DNA of 64,000 nt from CAZQFV01 sp964592645 (lineage in GTDB: Bacteria; Chloroflexota; Chloroflexia; DTKN01): NCBI GenBank assembly GCA_964592645.1, contig CAZQFV010000011.1, positions 43,352 through 107,351 on the forward strand. The letters are read 5' to 3'. The notes beneath the pieces are model-generated. The model did no database searches, was not told where the DNA came from, and was given only the letters and a program-made list of their open reading frames with translations. The position numbers and the translations under genes are program-made. Positions 8,039-17,310 of this stretch are shown here, piece after piece. Each line of letters starts with the position of its first letter. The first letter of the stretch is position 1.

Positions 8039-10897
8039 ATGGGCGCGAAACGGCCCCGTTTCCGCCGCCGGTACTGGCTCCTGATCGGGGGGCTGACCAT
8101 CCTGCTGGCCCTGGCCGCCGGTGCCCTCTTTGTGGCCACCGGCCGCGCCGGCTCCGGCCGGCAGCGCTCCGCGCCGGCCATCCTGGCCCGCGACCTCACG
8201 CTGCGCGGATCCGATTTCGCCGCCGGCCAGGCCCACGGCCCGCTGCGCAAAGACGCCGGCCTTGTCCTGCAGAGCGCCGCCACCGCCGTCTACACTTCGC
8301 CCGTCATCGCCGCCCCCCTGCCCTTCTCCGACCTCGGCTGCCTTTGGGAGGCCGACCTGCCCTCCGGTGCCTCTTTCCTCATCGAAGTGCGCACCAGCCC
8401 CGACGCCGACGGCGACCGCTGGAGCCCCTGGACAACGCTCCTGGAGGAAGACGACCAGCCGCCCCTGCCCTATGGGCAGCACGGCAGTACCCTCCTGGGC
8501 GTCCCTCAGCGCGAGGGAGTGCACCGGCGCCTCCAGTACCGCCTGCACATGGCGGCCGTGCCGGCCGGCGGACTCCCCACGCTGCAGCGCCTGACCTTTA
8601 CCTTCATCGACGCCCGGGCCGGCCCCACCACCACCGAGCTGATGGGCCGCAAAGGGGCCGCCGAACCCTCCGCCGTGGGCAAGCCGCCGATCATCTCGCG
8701 CGAGGAATGGGGCTGCCCGGAAGGAGAAGCCAGCCCCCGCTGGAAGCCCACCTACCAGCGCGTGAGCCACATCATCGTCCACCACACCGCCACGCCCAAC
8801 GACGACACCGACTGGGCGGCGCGGGTGCGCGCCATCTGGTACTACCACGCCAATACCCGCGGCTGGGGCGATATCGGCTACAACTTCTTGATCGACCCCC
8901 GCGGCAATATCTACGAGGGCCGGGCCGGCGGCGACGACGTCATCGGCGGACACGCCTACAATTACAACCCCGGCACCATGGGCGTGGGCAACTTGGGAAC
9001 CTACGAAACGGCCCCCGTGCCCCAGCCCCTGCGGCAGAGCCTGGAAAAGCTCAGCGCCTGGAAGTGCTCCGAGCGCGGCATCGACCCCCTGGGCAGTTCC
9101 TTCAACAACTATTCCGTCTATCCGCACATCGCCGGCCACCGCGATGTCGGCCAGACCTCCTGCCCCGGTGCCGTCCTCTATAGCCTCCTCCCCGCCATCC
9201 GCCAGGCCGTCCAGGACATCCTGAACCAACAGGAGGAGCAGATCGTCATCGACGAGCTCTCCCCGGCGTTCACCCACAGCCCCGCCTACTGGCACGACGG
9301 CTGCGGCCTGCTCGATCACGGCTGGTGGACCCACACCACCACCGACCCCAACCTCTCTACCAACTGGGCAGTGTGGCGCCCGGACCTGCCGCAGTCCGGA
9401 TGGTACGAGGTCTTGGCCTATGTCCCTTCCTGCAGCGGCGGCGATTGGCCCGAATATACCCGGAGCGCCCACTACCGCATCTACTACTACGACGGCGGCA
9501 CCACTGTCGTCGTGAACCAGAGGGAGGAGCAAGGCCGATGGGTCTCGCTGGGAACCTATCGCTTCTCCGCCGGCACGCCCGGCTATGTCTACCTGGACGA
9601 TATGGCCGATGACCATTGGATGGCGCTGTGGTACGACGCCGTGCGCTGGGTGCTGCGCGCCCCTTGGACGGCGCCGCCGCCGCTGCTGCAACCCAAGTCG
9701 CCGGCCGCCGATTCCTGGGTCGAGAGCCGCGCCGTCACCCTCTCCTGGTCCATACCGCCCACGGCCACGCTGGACGGCGTGCGCCTGGTCGTGGCGACCG
9801 AGCCGGGGTTGAATACCCCGCTGGTGGACCTGCGCCTGGGCCCTGTCTCCGGCTATGCCCTCCAACTCTCCGCGGACTATCCCGCCCTCTTCTGGACGGC
9901 GCAAGGATACAACCGCAGCGGCGACGGTCCGGCCTTCGCGGTCCGCCGGTTTGGCGTCGACACCGCTCCTCCCGTCTCGGCCGCGACCGGGCTGTACCGC
10001 AACCAAGGGGGTACCTACATCCTGTTCTGGAGCGGGACCGATGCCGGCAGCGGCATCGCCTCCTACACGGTGCAGGCCCGCGACGGCACGGACGGGCCGT
10101 GGGTGGACCTCTGGTACGATACCGACCGCACCAGCGGCGTCGTCCAGGTGGACCCCGCCGTGACCCGCTATTTCCGCGTCAACGCCCGCGATGCGCTGGG
10201 CCACACCGAGCTGTTCCACCCCGGCGACGGCGACCTGAACAGCCGACAAGTGACCCTGCTGGGGCATCCCTGGTACTTTCCGCTCATGCTCCGCGAGGCG
10301 CAGACGACACCGGGGCCGACGGCGACCGCCTCGCCAACGCCCACGCCGACGTTCACCGCCGGCCCACCGCCCACACCGACGGTCACCCTCACTCCGGCGA
10401 TCACGGCACCGCCCACCGCTACCCCTTCCGGCCTCCCAACCCCGCCGCCCACGGCGACGCCCACGCCCGCACCCTTCCCAACGGCGACCCGGATGCCCTC
10501 GCCCACCCGCCTGCCCTCGCCGACCCTTCCGGGCGGGTTGTCCAGCCTCCCCGACCTGCAGGTGGTCGGACTGCGGTCCAGCCAGGGTACGCCCTTCGAT
10601 TGCGGCCGGCCGGTGGGCATCGCCGTCGAGATCGCCAACCTGGGCCCCTCCCCGGCCGGCCCCTTCGACCTAGAGCTACAGGGAACCGGGCTCCAAGGGT
10701 GCCGCTGGCGCTTGGACGGCCTGCAGCCGGGCTACTACATCGAGCGCCTCTGCCCCCAGGTCGTCGTCGGCACGCCGGTCACAGCCACGGTGGACCCAAC
10801 CGGCGCGGTGGCCGAGGCCAACGAGGCCAACAACTCTCTCTCCATCCCGATGAGTGTGCTGATCCTGCCCACCTGCACACCGCGGCCCAACCCCTAG
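8039..10897 (+). CDS. Secreted PGRP-type N-acetylmuramoyl-L-alanine amidase
   Basis: 952 residues. The N-terminal membrane segment (about 13-35) acts as signal or anchor. A peptidoglycan-recognition/amidase-2 domain lies at about 215-395: IIVHHTATPND gives His248/His249, GHRDVGQTSCPG gives His367 and Cys375, spaced by 8 as in T7-lysozyme-type zinc sites. A golvesin-like carbohydrate-binding module follows (about 400-540, WYEVLAYVPSCSGGDW), then FN3-like modules, YFPLMLRE (an internal version of the YLPLVLR motif), a long Thr/Pro linker (about 757-835) and a C-terminal CARDB-like domain (about 840-940). It probably cleaves the amide between muramic acid and stem peptide outside the membrane. 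The ATG at 8039 follows a clear promoter. Confidence 0.85.
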   Translation: MGAKRPRFRRRYWLLIGGLTILLALAAGALFVATGRAGSGRQRSAPAILARDLTLRGSDFAAGQAHGPLRKDAGLVLQSAATAVYTSPVIAAPLPFSDLGCLWEADLPSGASFLIEVRTSPDADGDRWSPWTTLLEEDDQPPLPYGQHGSTLLGVPQREGVHRRLQYRLHMAAVPAGGLPTLQRLTFTFIDARAGPTTTELMGRKGAAEPSAVGKPPIISREEWGCPEGEASPRWKPTYQRVSHIIVHHTATPNDDTDWAARVRAIWYYHANTRGWGDIGYNFLIDPRGNIYEGRAGGDDVIGGHAYNYNPGTMGVGNLGTYETAPVPQPLRQSLEKLSAWKCSERGIDPLGSSFNNYSVYPHIAGHRDVGQTSCPGAVLYSLLPAIRQAVQDILNQQEEQIVIDELSPAFTHSPAYWHDGCGLLDHGWWTHTTTDPNLSTNWAVWRPDLPQSGWYEVLAYVPSCSGGDWPEYTRSAHYRIYYYDGGTTVVVNQREEQGRWVSLGTYRFSAGTPGYVYLDDMADDHWMALWYDAVRWVLRAPWTAPPPLLQPKSPAADSWVESRAVTLSWSIPPTATLDGVRLVVATEPGLNTPLVDLRLGPVSGYALQLSADYPALFWTAQGYNRSGDGPAFAVRRFGVDTAPPVSAATGLYRNQGGTYILFWSGTDAGSGIASYTVQARDGTDGPWVDLWYDTDRTSGVVQVDPAVTRYFRVNARDALGHTELFHPGDGDLNSRQVTLLGHPWYFPLMLREAQTTPGPTATASPTPTPTFTAGPPPTPTVTLTPAITAPPTATPSGLPTPPPTATPTPAPFPTATRMPSPTRLPSPTLPGGLSSLPDLQVVGLRSSQGTPFDCGRPVGIAVEIANLGPSPAGPFDLELQGTGLQGCRWRLDGLQPGYYIERLCPQVVVGTPVTATVDPTGAVAEANEANNSLSIPMSVLILPTCTPRPNP

Positions 10898-10917
10898 CCC
10901 CCCGCAGGAGGAACGCC

Positions 10918-12351
10918 TTGGAATCGCTGGACCTGCCCAGACTGCGCCCCGACCTGAAGCTGCTGGCAATGGAGGAGGGCCTGCTGATCTATGACCCGGC
11001 GCGCCGGGAGATCTTTGACCTGGAGGCGGGTGACCTGGCGGTGCTGCGCCTGCTCGACGGCCAGCGCACCCCGCGCGAGGTCGCCCGCCAGATGCGCCGG
11101 CCGCTGGAGGAGATCCTCGATCTGGTGGACGATCTGGCCGACGAGATGCTGCTTTTCGACCCCGCACAGGAAGAGTACCTGGCCTCCTGCCGGGCCAAGC
11201 ACGAGGCGGAAGACATCCTGCTGCAGCCGGCCCTGGACGGCCGGCCGGCAGAGGAGGCGGCCGGCCGGCCCATCCATGTCGTCGACGACGCCCGGCACAC
11301 CTGCCGGCGCTGCGGGGCCTGCTGCCACTATGCCGTGCCCATCTCGCCGGCCGAGCGCCGCCGGCTGGAGCGGCACCCCTGGCCGGCGGAACTCGGTGCG
11401 CCCTTTGAGACGCACCCCGACCTGCAATGGGGCGGGCTGGAGGAGACGACGGCCACGCGCAGCGACCCGACGCGCTGCGTCTTTCTCGACGCGCAGAACC
11501 TCTGCCGGGTGCATGGCGCGCTGGGGCCGGCCGCCAAGCCGTTCCCCTGCCGGCTTTTCCCCCTGGCCTTCCCGGTGTGCACCCCCGATCGGCTCATCTT
11601 TTCCCTGACGTTCGAATGCCCTTGGCTCTGGCAGAGCTACGAGGAGGGAGAACGCCTGGTGGGGCGGCAGGCAGAGCTGGCCGGCCTGGCCGCCGAGATG
11701 GAAGAGGTCTATGCCCTGCCATCCGCAGTCCCTCTGGACGGGGCACGAACCCTGAAAGTGGAAGCGTACCTGGACTGGGAGCGCGGGCTGTGGAAATCCC
11801 CGGCGGCGCCGGCCACCGCCCCGGCCTGGTTCCTAGAGGGCGTCCAGGCGCGCTGGGAGGAGATCGTTCCGGGAAGCCGGAACATCGTTCCGCCTTTGGA
11901 GGAATTGGCGATCCTGGCCCGGACGCTGGAGCGGGCAGTCGGCGAGAACGCGGAGGTGCTGATCGACAGCCCGGAAGGAGAGGAGGGCAGCTCTTGGGCA
12001 GCGTATGTCCTGGGGGACGTGGCGGCACGGCCGGAGGCGGCCTGGGCCGATGTACGTTGGGAAGACGCGGCCGACGCAGACCGTTTCCTGGGCCGTTTTG
12101 TCCGGCATTTTATCGAAGGGAAACAAGCGCTCTTTTACCCCAACCTCTGGGCCGGCCTGCGGGCGCTGGCCGTGACGCTGCTCCTGGCGCGCCGGGATGC
12201 CCTGCTGTTGGCGCGCGCGGCCGGCCAGGGGCTGGTCTCGCCGGCCATGCTCAATCGTGCCCTGGCCCGTTGGTGCCGGCTGTTGGATATGCGCCCCCTG
12301 CGGTTGGCGTTTCTCGGTCGGCAGACCACCAGGACACCAGAAATTCGGTAA
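10918..12351 (+). CDS. YkgJ-family cysteine-cluster protein
   Basis: 477 residues from a TTG preceded by AGGAGGAA, 20 bases after the amidase stop. The N-terminal ~100 residues resemble a PqqD-like winged module (LLIYDPARREIFDL, then LLDGQRTPREVARQM). The central region holds the cysteine cluster C129-x2-C132-x2-CC136 (CRRCGACC) and the later CVFLD, CRVHG and PFPCRLFPLAF, the hallmarks of the YkgJ/UPF0153 metal-binding family. The C-terminal ~200 residues are not recognised. The biochemical role of the family is poorly known; Fe or Zn binding is the usual assumption. The last codons and the stop lie inside a copy of the dispersed repeat, so the C-terminus may have been altered. Confidence 0.75.
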   Translation: MESLDLPRLRPDLKLLAMEEGLLIYDPARREIFDLEAGDLAVLRLLDGQRTPREVARQMRRPLEEILDLVDDLADEMLLFDPAQEEYLASCRAKHEAEDILLQPALDGRPAEEAAGRPIHVVDDARHTCRRCGACCHYAVPISPAERRRLERHPWPAELGAPFETHPDLQWGGLEETTATRSDPTRCVFLDAQNLCRVHGALGPAAKPFPCRLFPLAFPVCTPDRLIFSLTFECPWLWQSYEEGERLVGRQAELAGLAAEMEEVYALPSAVPLDGARTLKVEAYLDWERGLWKSPAAPATAPAWFLEGVQARWEEIVPGSRNIVPPLEELAILARTLERAVGENAEVLIDSPEGEEGSSWAAYVLGDVAARPEAAWADVRWEDAADADRFLGRFVRHFIEGKQALFYPNLWAGLRALAVTLLLARRDALLLARAAGQGLVSPAMLNRALARWCRLLDMRPLRLAFLGRQTTRTPEIR

Positions 12352-12405
12352 CCACAAAGACGCCACAGAAGCAGCAACCTTGGTGTCCGTGAGCCTTCGT
12401 GGTTC
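12348..12405. repeat. Dispersed intergenic repeat, copy 2, with inverted arms
   Basis: TAACCACAAAGACGCCA at the left and TTGGTGTCCGTGAGCCTTCGTGGTT at the right are imperfect inverted copies of the same motif. They lie between the convergent YkgJ and mutase genes. The hairpin they could form may serve as a bidirectional 3' end. Confidence 0.55.
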
Positions 12406-12414
12406 CATCCTCTC

Positions 12415-13992
12415 CTAGAGGATCGTCGGCGCGCGGTACTCCCCAAAGACCTGGCGCAGCACTCCACACACCTCGCCCAGCGTGGCATAGTGCCGCAGCG
12501 CTTCTTTCATGGGATAGAGCAGGTTGTCCGTCCCCTGGGCCGTCGCCCGCAGTTCATGCAGGGCCCGCTCCACGGCGGCGTTGTCCCGCCCGGCGCGCAG
12601 CCGCCGCAGGCGCTCGATCTGCTCCTGCTGCACCGCTTCGTCCACCCGCAGGATGGCAATGCGCCCCTCTTCCTCCATCTGGAAGCGATTGACGCCGACG
12701 ACGGTCTTTTCGCCGGACTCGACGGCTTTCTGGTAGGCGTAGGCGCTGTCGCCGATGGCCTTCTGGACAAAGCCCTGCTCGATGGCGGCGACGGCCCCGC
12801 CCAGGCGGTCGATCTCGGCGATGAGCGCTTCCGCCCGGGCCTCGATCTCGTCGGTGAGCGCCTCGACGTAGTAGGAGCCGCCCAGCGGGTCGGGCGTATC
12901 GGGAACACCGGACTCGTAGCCGACGATCTGCTGGGTACGCAGGGCCACGGTAGCCGCCTGCTGCGAGGGCAGGGCCAGGGCTTCGTCGAAGGAGTTGGTG
13001 TGCAGCGACTGGGTCCCGCCGAGGGTGGCGGCCAGCGTCTGGATGGTCACGCGGACGATGTTGTTGAGCGGCTGCTGGGAGGTCAGGGTGCAGCCGGCCG
13101 TCTGGGTGTGAAAGCGCAGCATCTGCGAGCGCGGGTCCTGGGCGCGGAAGCGTTCCTTCATGATGCGCGCCCACAGGCGGCGGGCGGCGCGGAACTTGGC
13201 CACCTCTTCCAGGAGGTTGTTGTGGGCGTTCAGGAAAAAGGAGAGGCGCGGGGCAAACTCGTCGACATCCAGGCCGGCCTGCAGCGCTGCCTGGACGTAA
13301 GCGATGCCGTCGGCCAGGGTGAAGGCGATCTCCTGCACCGCGGTGGAGCCGGCCTCGCGGATGTGGTAGCCGGAGATGGAGATGGTGTTCCATTTGGGGA
13401 TGCGCTCCCGACAGTAGCGGAAGATGTCCACCACCAGGCGCATGGAGGGCTTGGGGGGAAAGATATAGGTGCCGCGGGCCACATACTCCTTGAGCACGTC
13501 GTTCTGGATCGTCCCCTGGAGGGCCTCGGCCGGCACACCCTGCTTCTCGCCCACCAGTTCGTACATCAGCAGCAGGACGGCCGCCGGGGCGTTGATGGTC
13601 ATCGAGGTGCTAACCCGGTCCAGCGGGATGCGGTCGAAGAGGATCTCCATATCCTCCAGGCTGGCGATGGCCACGCCGACCTTGCCGACTTCCCCCAGGG
13701 CGCGGGGATCGTCGCTGTCCAGGCCGAGCTGGGTGGGCAGGTCGAAGGCGGTGGAAAGGCCGGTCTGCCCCTGCTCGAGCAGGTAGCGGAAGCGCAGGTT
13801 CGTGTCCCGTGCCGAGCCGAAGCCGGCGTACTGGCGCATGGTCCAGAGCCGGCCGCGGTACATCGTGGGATAGATGCCGCGCGTAAAGGGGTACTGGCCG
13901 GGGTCGGGCGGCGCCTCGCGCACATCTTCCGGGCGGTAGGTCGGCTTGATCTCGATCCCCGCGTCGGTGCGGAACGTGGGCTTGTCGGGCAC
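12415..13992 (-). CDS. Methylmalonyl-CoA mutase family protein, large (substrate) subunit
   Basis: 525 residues from a GTG with AGGAGG five bases upstream. The protein spans the TIM-barrel substrate domain of B12-dependent acyl-CoA mutases: PTMYRGRLWTMRQYAGFGSA, STAFDLPTQLGLDSDDPR, GTIQNDVLKEY, ISISGYHIREAG and LHTNSFDEALALP are family signatures. It ends without the C-terminal cobalamin domain (DxHxxG), so a separate small subunit must be encoded elsewhere. The tyrosine in PTMY is kept, as in methylmalonyl-specific enzymes, but isobutyryl- or ethylmalonyl-type activity cannot be excluded from sequence alone. It would interconvert methylmalonyl-CoA and succinyl-CoA. It stands alone with its own promoter; no MeaB-type GTPase is in the window. 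Confidence 0.9.
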   Translation of the reverse strand: MPDKPTFRTDAGIEIKPTYRPEDVREAPPDPGQYPFTRGIYPTMYRGRLWTMRQYAGFGSARDTNLRFRYLLEQGQTGLSTAFDLPTQLGLDSDDPRALGEVGKVGVAIASLEDMEILFDRIPLDRVSTSMTINAPAAVLLLMYELVGEKQGVPAEALQGTIQNDVLKEYVARGTYIFPPKPSMRLVVDIFRYCRERIPKWNTISISGYHIREAGSTAVQEIAFTLADGIAYVQAALQAGLDVDEFAPRLSFFLNAHNNLLEEVAKFRAARRLWARIMKERFRAQDPRSQMLRFHTQTAGCTLTSQQPLNNIVRVTIQTLAATLGGTQSLHTNSFDEALALPSQQAATVALRTQQIVGYESGVPDTPDPLGGSYYVEALTDEIEARAEALIAEIDRLGGAVAAIEQGFVQKAIGDSAYAYQKAVESGEKTVVGVNRFQMEEEGRIAILRVDEAVQQEQIERLRRLRAGRDNAAVERALHELRATAQGTDNLLYPMKEALRHYATLGEVCGVLRQVFGEYRAPTIL

Positions 13993-14084
13993 GGCAGCCT
14001 CCTGCAAGTTTGCTGAGCCGCTCTCCGGAGCCGGTGGGTGTTTCCGGGACCGCAATGGGAGCGGGCCCATCTCCCAGCGGGCCT

Positions 14085-14113
14085 ATTATAGCGCAACCGC
14101 GCGGCGGATGCAA
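14085..14113 (-). promoter_or_regulatory. Promoter of the mutase gene
   Basis: Minus strand TTGCAT (14113-14108), a 17-bp spacer, TATAAT (14090-14085). The leader to the GTG is about 85 nt. No cobalamin riboswitch features were seen in it. Confidence 0.7.
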
Positions 14114-14213
14114 ACCACCCCTGAAGACCCATCATGAACCACGAGCGCGTGCGCGCGCGTTGCGCTGCCCCTGGTGCTCAAGGTCGGGGGACGTCGGTAG
14201 GGCGAGAACTTGT

Positions 14214-14242
14214 TTGACAGAAAGGCCGGCCGCGGCTATAAT
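14214..14242 (+). promoter_or_regulatory. Promoter of tRNA-Glu(TTC)
   Basis: TTGACA (14214-14219), a 17-bp spacer, TATAAT (14237-14242): perfect consensus, 17 bases before the mature tRNA. Confidence 0.85.
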
Positions 14243-14259
14243 TGAGAATAGATAGAATT

Positions 14260-14333
14260 GCCCCCATCGTCTAGAGGCCTAGGACGACACCCTTTCAAGG
14301 TGTAGATCGCCGGTTCGAATCCGGCTGGGGGTA
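14260..14333 (+). tRNA. tRNA-Glu (TTC)
   Basis: 74 bases with a complete cloverleaf: acceptor GCCCCCA/TGGGGGT, D arm GTC...GAC, anticodon arm ACACC-CTTTCAA-GGTGT (anticodon TTC), T arm GCCGG-TTCGAAT-CCGGC, discriminator A, no encoded CCA. It reads GAA/GAG. Confidence 0.95.
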
Positions 14334-14343
14334 CAAGATCCCG

Positions 14344-16029
14344 CTACAGCAGCACTTCCGCAACCACCGTCCCGGCGCGCTCGTGCCGGGCCGTCAGTTT
14401 CACCCGGCCTCCCTGCGGTGCCCGAATTACCCATTCCACCTTGGCCCGGTCCTCGGTGGCGTCAAAGTCGATCCAGCCGCTGGGGGCAGAGGCCTTGTAG
14501 GCCCGCCCCTCCAACTGGCCCAACTCTTCCCGCGGCTTGCCGGTCTCCAAAGTCGCCCCTTCCGGCAGCTCGATCTCGCAGACGACGCCACGCACCAGCT
14601 TCTTCTCCAGTGCCCTCTTGGTGACGTAGGTGGACAGCCAGCCGGTGTTGTGCACCACCAGGCGCACGCGATAGGCTCCCTCCCCCAGGGGCTTGCTGCC
14701 GGCCTCGTATAGTTCCAGCCGGGGAGAGATCAGCAGATGCCAGAGCAGCCAGTCGGGGAAGCGGGCAATCTCCTGCTCCAGGAACTGCGGCGGCGGGTTG
14801 CGGTAGGCATAGACCTTGTTCCAACCGCCCAGCTCGATGGGGCCCAACTGGGGGTGCTCGAAAGGATACCAATCGACATAGCCCTGACCCTCCAGCGCCT
14901 CATCGCTCCAGCGGAGCAGCTTCAAATCATCCTCCAGGCTGTGCTCGCGATACCAGTCGATGAACTTGTACTCCCGAATGCCGGCCTGCCGCTGCGGACT
15001 CCAGATCTCGACCGTCCAGGAAAAGATACCCATCTGGTCGTACAGCCAGGTGTCGAACCCGCCGGTGATGACCTCCTTGGGATGGTAGCGAAAATCATGG
15101 TAGACCGAGACGTTGGGGTAGCCGGTGAGGTCGGTGCCCTTCTGCCCGATCTTCTGATAGGTCCACAGGTCCTCCGCGGGGAAGGCCTCATCGCTGCGGT
15201 CGTCGTAGGGCCGCAGGATGACCCCCCCGTAGGTGTGGAAGGCGATCCCGCCGGTGAGGTTGGGGTGGCCGGCGACAAAGTGGGCCAAGGCCCGCGCCTC
15301 CGGCTCGGAGGTGGGATAGGGGCCCGCGCCGCTCTGCTCGTACTCCTGCCGCCAGTTGACGGGAAAGTTGCGGTTCAGGTCCAGGCGCTCCTTCCCGGGC
15401 TGGATGTAGATCGTCGCCCCGTCATAGTCCTCGAGGCGGCCCTCCGGCAGCAGGCGGTAGTACGACCCGCCCACGTCGTCCGGGTCGCGACGGACAAGCA
15501 GGCGCGGCTCCTCCGGGCAGACCTTCCAGGCCCCGTTGGGGTCGGGGATACGCATCATCAGCATCCGCCCGTCGCCGTCGATGTCCTCCTCAACCAGGCC
15601 GCCGATAGGCTCCTCGTCGTAGGGATAGGGGCGTGTGCTGGAGCGGACATACTTGGGCCTGTCGGCCAGGGCCCACTCGGCGCCGTCGGGGTTGACACGC
15701 GGACAGATATAAAAGGCGCGCGTGTCCAGACAGCGGGTGACCTTCGCGTCCGTGCCGTAGGACTTTACCAACCGATCGATGAGGTAGAGGCAGGCGCTGG
15801 ACGGCGAGATCTCCGTGGCGTGGATGTTGCCGTCCACCCACAGGGCCGGTTTCTCCCTGTCCGGCCCCGTGGCAAAGCAGGTGACTACGGCCAGCCAGAT
15901 GTCCCGTCCCTCGTAGCTCCGGCCGATGCTCTCCAGGCGCACCAGGTGGGGGAACTCCTCGGCAAAGCCGCGCAGGAGGCGGGTGAGATCGTCGTAACGG
16001 TAATAGGTGTCGAAGCGCACGTCAGGCAT
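14344..16029 (-). CDS. M14 family zinc carboxypeptidase
   Basis: 561 residues from the ATG at 16029, preceded by AAGGAGACGATC. The M14 fold spans about residues 1-390. Zinc ligands are His70 and Glu73 in GNIHATEISPS and His265 in AFHTYGG; the catalytic Glu341 lies in SWTVEIW. RVNPDGAEW and LNRNFPVNW supply the substrate-binding Arg/Asn. A beta-sandwich extension (about 430-561) follows. There is no signal peptide, so it is probably cytoplasmic, releasing C-terminal residues from peptides. Its start overlaps the 3' end of the nucleoside phosphorylase gene by 8 bases, so the two are translationally coupled. Why a peptidase is coupled to nucleoside salvage is not evident. Confidence 0.88.
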   Translation of the reverse strand: MPDVRFDTYYRYDDLTRLLRGFAEEFPHLVRLESIGRSYEGRDIWLAVVTCFATGPDREKPALWVDGNIHATEISPSSACLYLIDRLVKSYGTDAKVTRCLDTRAFYICPRVNPDGAEWALADRPKYVRSSTRPYPYDEEPIGGLVEEDIDGDGRMLMMRIPDPNGAWKVCPEEPRLLVRRDPDDVGGSYYRLLPEGRLEDYDGATIYIQPGKERLDLNRNFPVNWRQEYEQSGAGPYPTSEPEARALAHFVAGHPNLTGGIAFHTYGGVILRPYDDRSDEAFPAEDLWTYQKIGQKGTDLTGYPNVSVYHDFRYHPKEVITGGFDTWLYDQMGIFSWTVEIWSPQRQAGIREYKFIDWYREHSLEDDLKLLRWSDEALEGQGYVDWYPFEHPQLGPIELGGWNKVYAYRNPPPQFLEQEIARFPDWLLWHLLISPRLELYEAGSKPLGEGAYRVRLVVHNTGWLSTYVTKRALEKKLVRGVVCEIELPEGATLETGKPREELGQLEGRAYKASAPSGWIDFDATEDRAKVEWVIRAPQGGRVKLTARHERAGTVVAEVLL

Positions 16030-17050
16030 GATCGTCTCCTTGGCCGGAGCAACGCCTTCTGAGAGTAGCCAACGCCAAGAGGGCCACCCGGATCGCATCC
16101 CTGATCGACTGTTGGTAGTGGTGATCGAACGTATTCTCCCGGCGATTGGCGACGGTCGCGCAGATCGCCCCCGTCCAGTGCCCCAGCCCGCCCAGCAGGT
16201 GGCACAGGAAACTCGTCTCCATCTCCATGTTTTCGACACGCTGGCCGCCCAGGCGCGGATCATAGTCCCCCAGGATACGGTCCAGGTCCGGAACGCTGGG
16301 CCCGATCCGCGCAATATCCCTTCCCTGGGGAGCAAAGAACCCACTGCTGGAGGCCGTCAGCCCCACCTTGGCCGACACGCCCAGGTGAGCCGCCGCCTCA
16401 CGCAACGCCTCGACAACGGCCGGCTCGGCCCGCGAGACATAGGGGCGAATCCGGCCGTAGAAACGAGACCCTGGATGCATAGAGCTTTGGATAACTTGCC
16501 CCAACTCCCTTTCGAGTCGCGCGCATACCTCGTCTGGGCAGGGAACCTCGTAATACAGACCGGTGTTGTCCAGGCCGATGGCATAGGAGGTGATAATGGG
16601 CGTGCCCAGCTTGGTGGTGGCCTGCAGGCCACCCGACGTTCCCACCCGCACAACATGCAGGCGGGGAAAATCGGGCTTGCGAGTCCGGGTCTGGAAGTCG
16701 ATCTCGTTCAGCGCGATCAGTTCCTGCACCACGACCTCCAGCGAAGGGGTCCCCATCCCCGAGGTCGTGACCGTGGTCCTCACCGGCGAGATGATGGTGG
16801 CCTGCTCGCCGGTGAAAGCCGTGCCGGTCACCGTGACCAGGCCACGATGCTCGCACTCTACCTCCAGGTCGCGCAGGAATGTCGAACCGATGACCTCCGC
16901 GCGCCCCGGATCCCCCACCAATAGGATGTCCGGCGCTACCTGTTCGGGTTTGACCTGCAGGTGATAGACGCGCCCCTGGTCATCGATGGGCAAGTCCGCC
17001 GGTGTGTATGGCGGAACGGGACAGACTTCTGGGTCTATGCGGTCGTTCAT
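16022..17050 (-). CDS. Uridine/purine nucleoside phosphorylase family protein
   Basis: 342 residues; AAAGGAGAACC precedes the ATG. The family signatures are ILLVGDPGRAEVIGSTF (phosphate loop), VTTSGMGTPSLEVV, VRVGTSGGLQ and NMEMETSFL near the ribose site. It would cleave the N-glycosidic bond of a nucleoside with phosphate, giving the free base and ribose-1-phosphate, in the cytoplasm. Which base it prefers cannot be decided; length and motifs are nearest the uridine-phosphorylase-like branch. It is the first gene of a two-gene operon with the M14 carboxypeptidase. Confidence 0.85.
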   Translation of the reverse strand: MNDRIDPEVCPVPPYTPADLPIDDQGRVYHLQVKPEQVAPDILLVGDPGRAEVIGSTFLRDLEVECEHRGLVTVTGTAFTGEQATIISPVRTTVTTSGMGTPSLEVVVQELIALNEIDFQTRTRKPDFPRLHVVRVGTSGGLQATTKLGTPIITSYAIGLDNTGLYYEVPCPDEVCARLERELGQVIQSSMHPGSRFYGRIRPYVSRAEPAVVEALREAAAHLGVSAKVGLTASSSGFFAPQGRDIARIGPSVPDLDRILGDYDPRLGGQRVENMEMETSFLCHLLGGLGHWTGAICATVANRRENTFDHHYQQSIRDAIRVALLALATLRRRCSGQGDDHA

Positions 17051-17112
17051 AGCCAGGTTCTCCTTTCAAATCCGGCCACCGGGCCGCCGCCCGGCCCGGG
17101 GCTCGCGGCACC

Positions 17113-17142
17113 ATTGTACCCCATGCCGGTGGGTCCTGGCAA
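17113..17142 (-). promoter_or_regulatory. Promoter of phosphorylase-carboxypeptidase operon
   Basis: Minus strand TTGCCA (17142-17137), an 18-bp spacer, TACAAT (17118-17113). The leader is about 55 nt. Confidence 0.6.
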
Positions 17143-17212
17143 GTCGCCCCTCGAAACCCTCTGTGCCAATGAGAGTGAGACAACTCAGCCGGGGAAGCTC
17201 GTCGGAACCTGC

Positions 17213-17241
17213 TTGACAATCTGGAACTTTTGTTCTATAAT
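17213..17241 (+). promoter_or_regulatory. Promoter of the small-membrane-peptide unit
   Basis: TTGACA (17213-17218), a 17-bp spacer, TATAAT (17236-17241): perfect consensus, as strong as those of the tRNA genes. Confidence 0.85.
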
Positions 17242-17310
17242 GTTCCTGTGAACAAGAGCGGCGTTGCGGATGACGGGGCTACCCAGAGCGCCGTCGATGA
17301 GGAGGAACCG

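Noticed and set aside
10310..10520. Repetitive Ccg-acg-rich DNA resembling a tandem repeat or CRISPR
   Set aside because: It encodes the Thr/Pro linker of the amidase; period and spacing do not fit a CRISPR.
13993..14085. Possible cobalamin riboswitch before the mutase gene
   Set aside because: The leader is only about 90 nt and shows no B12-box-like sequence.
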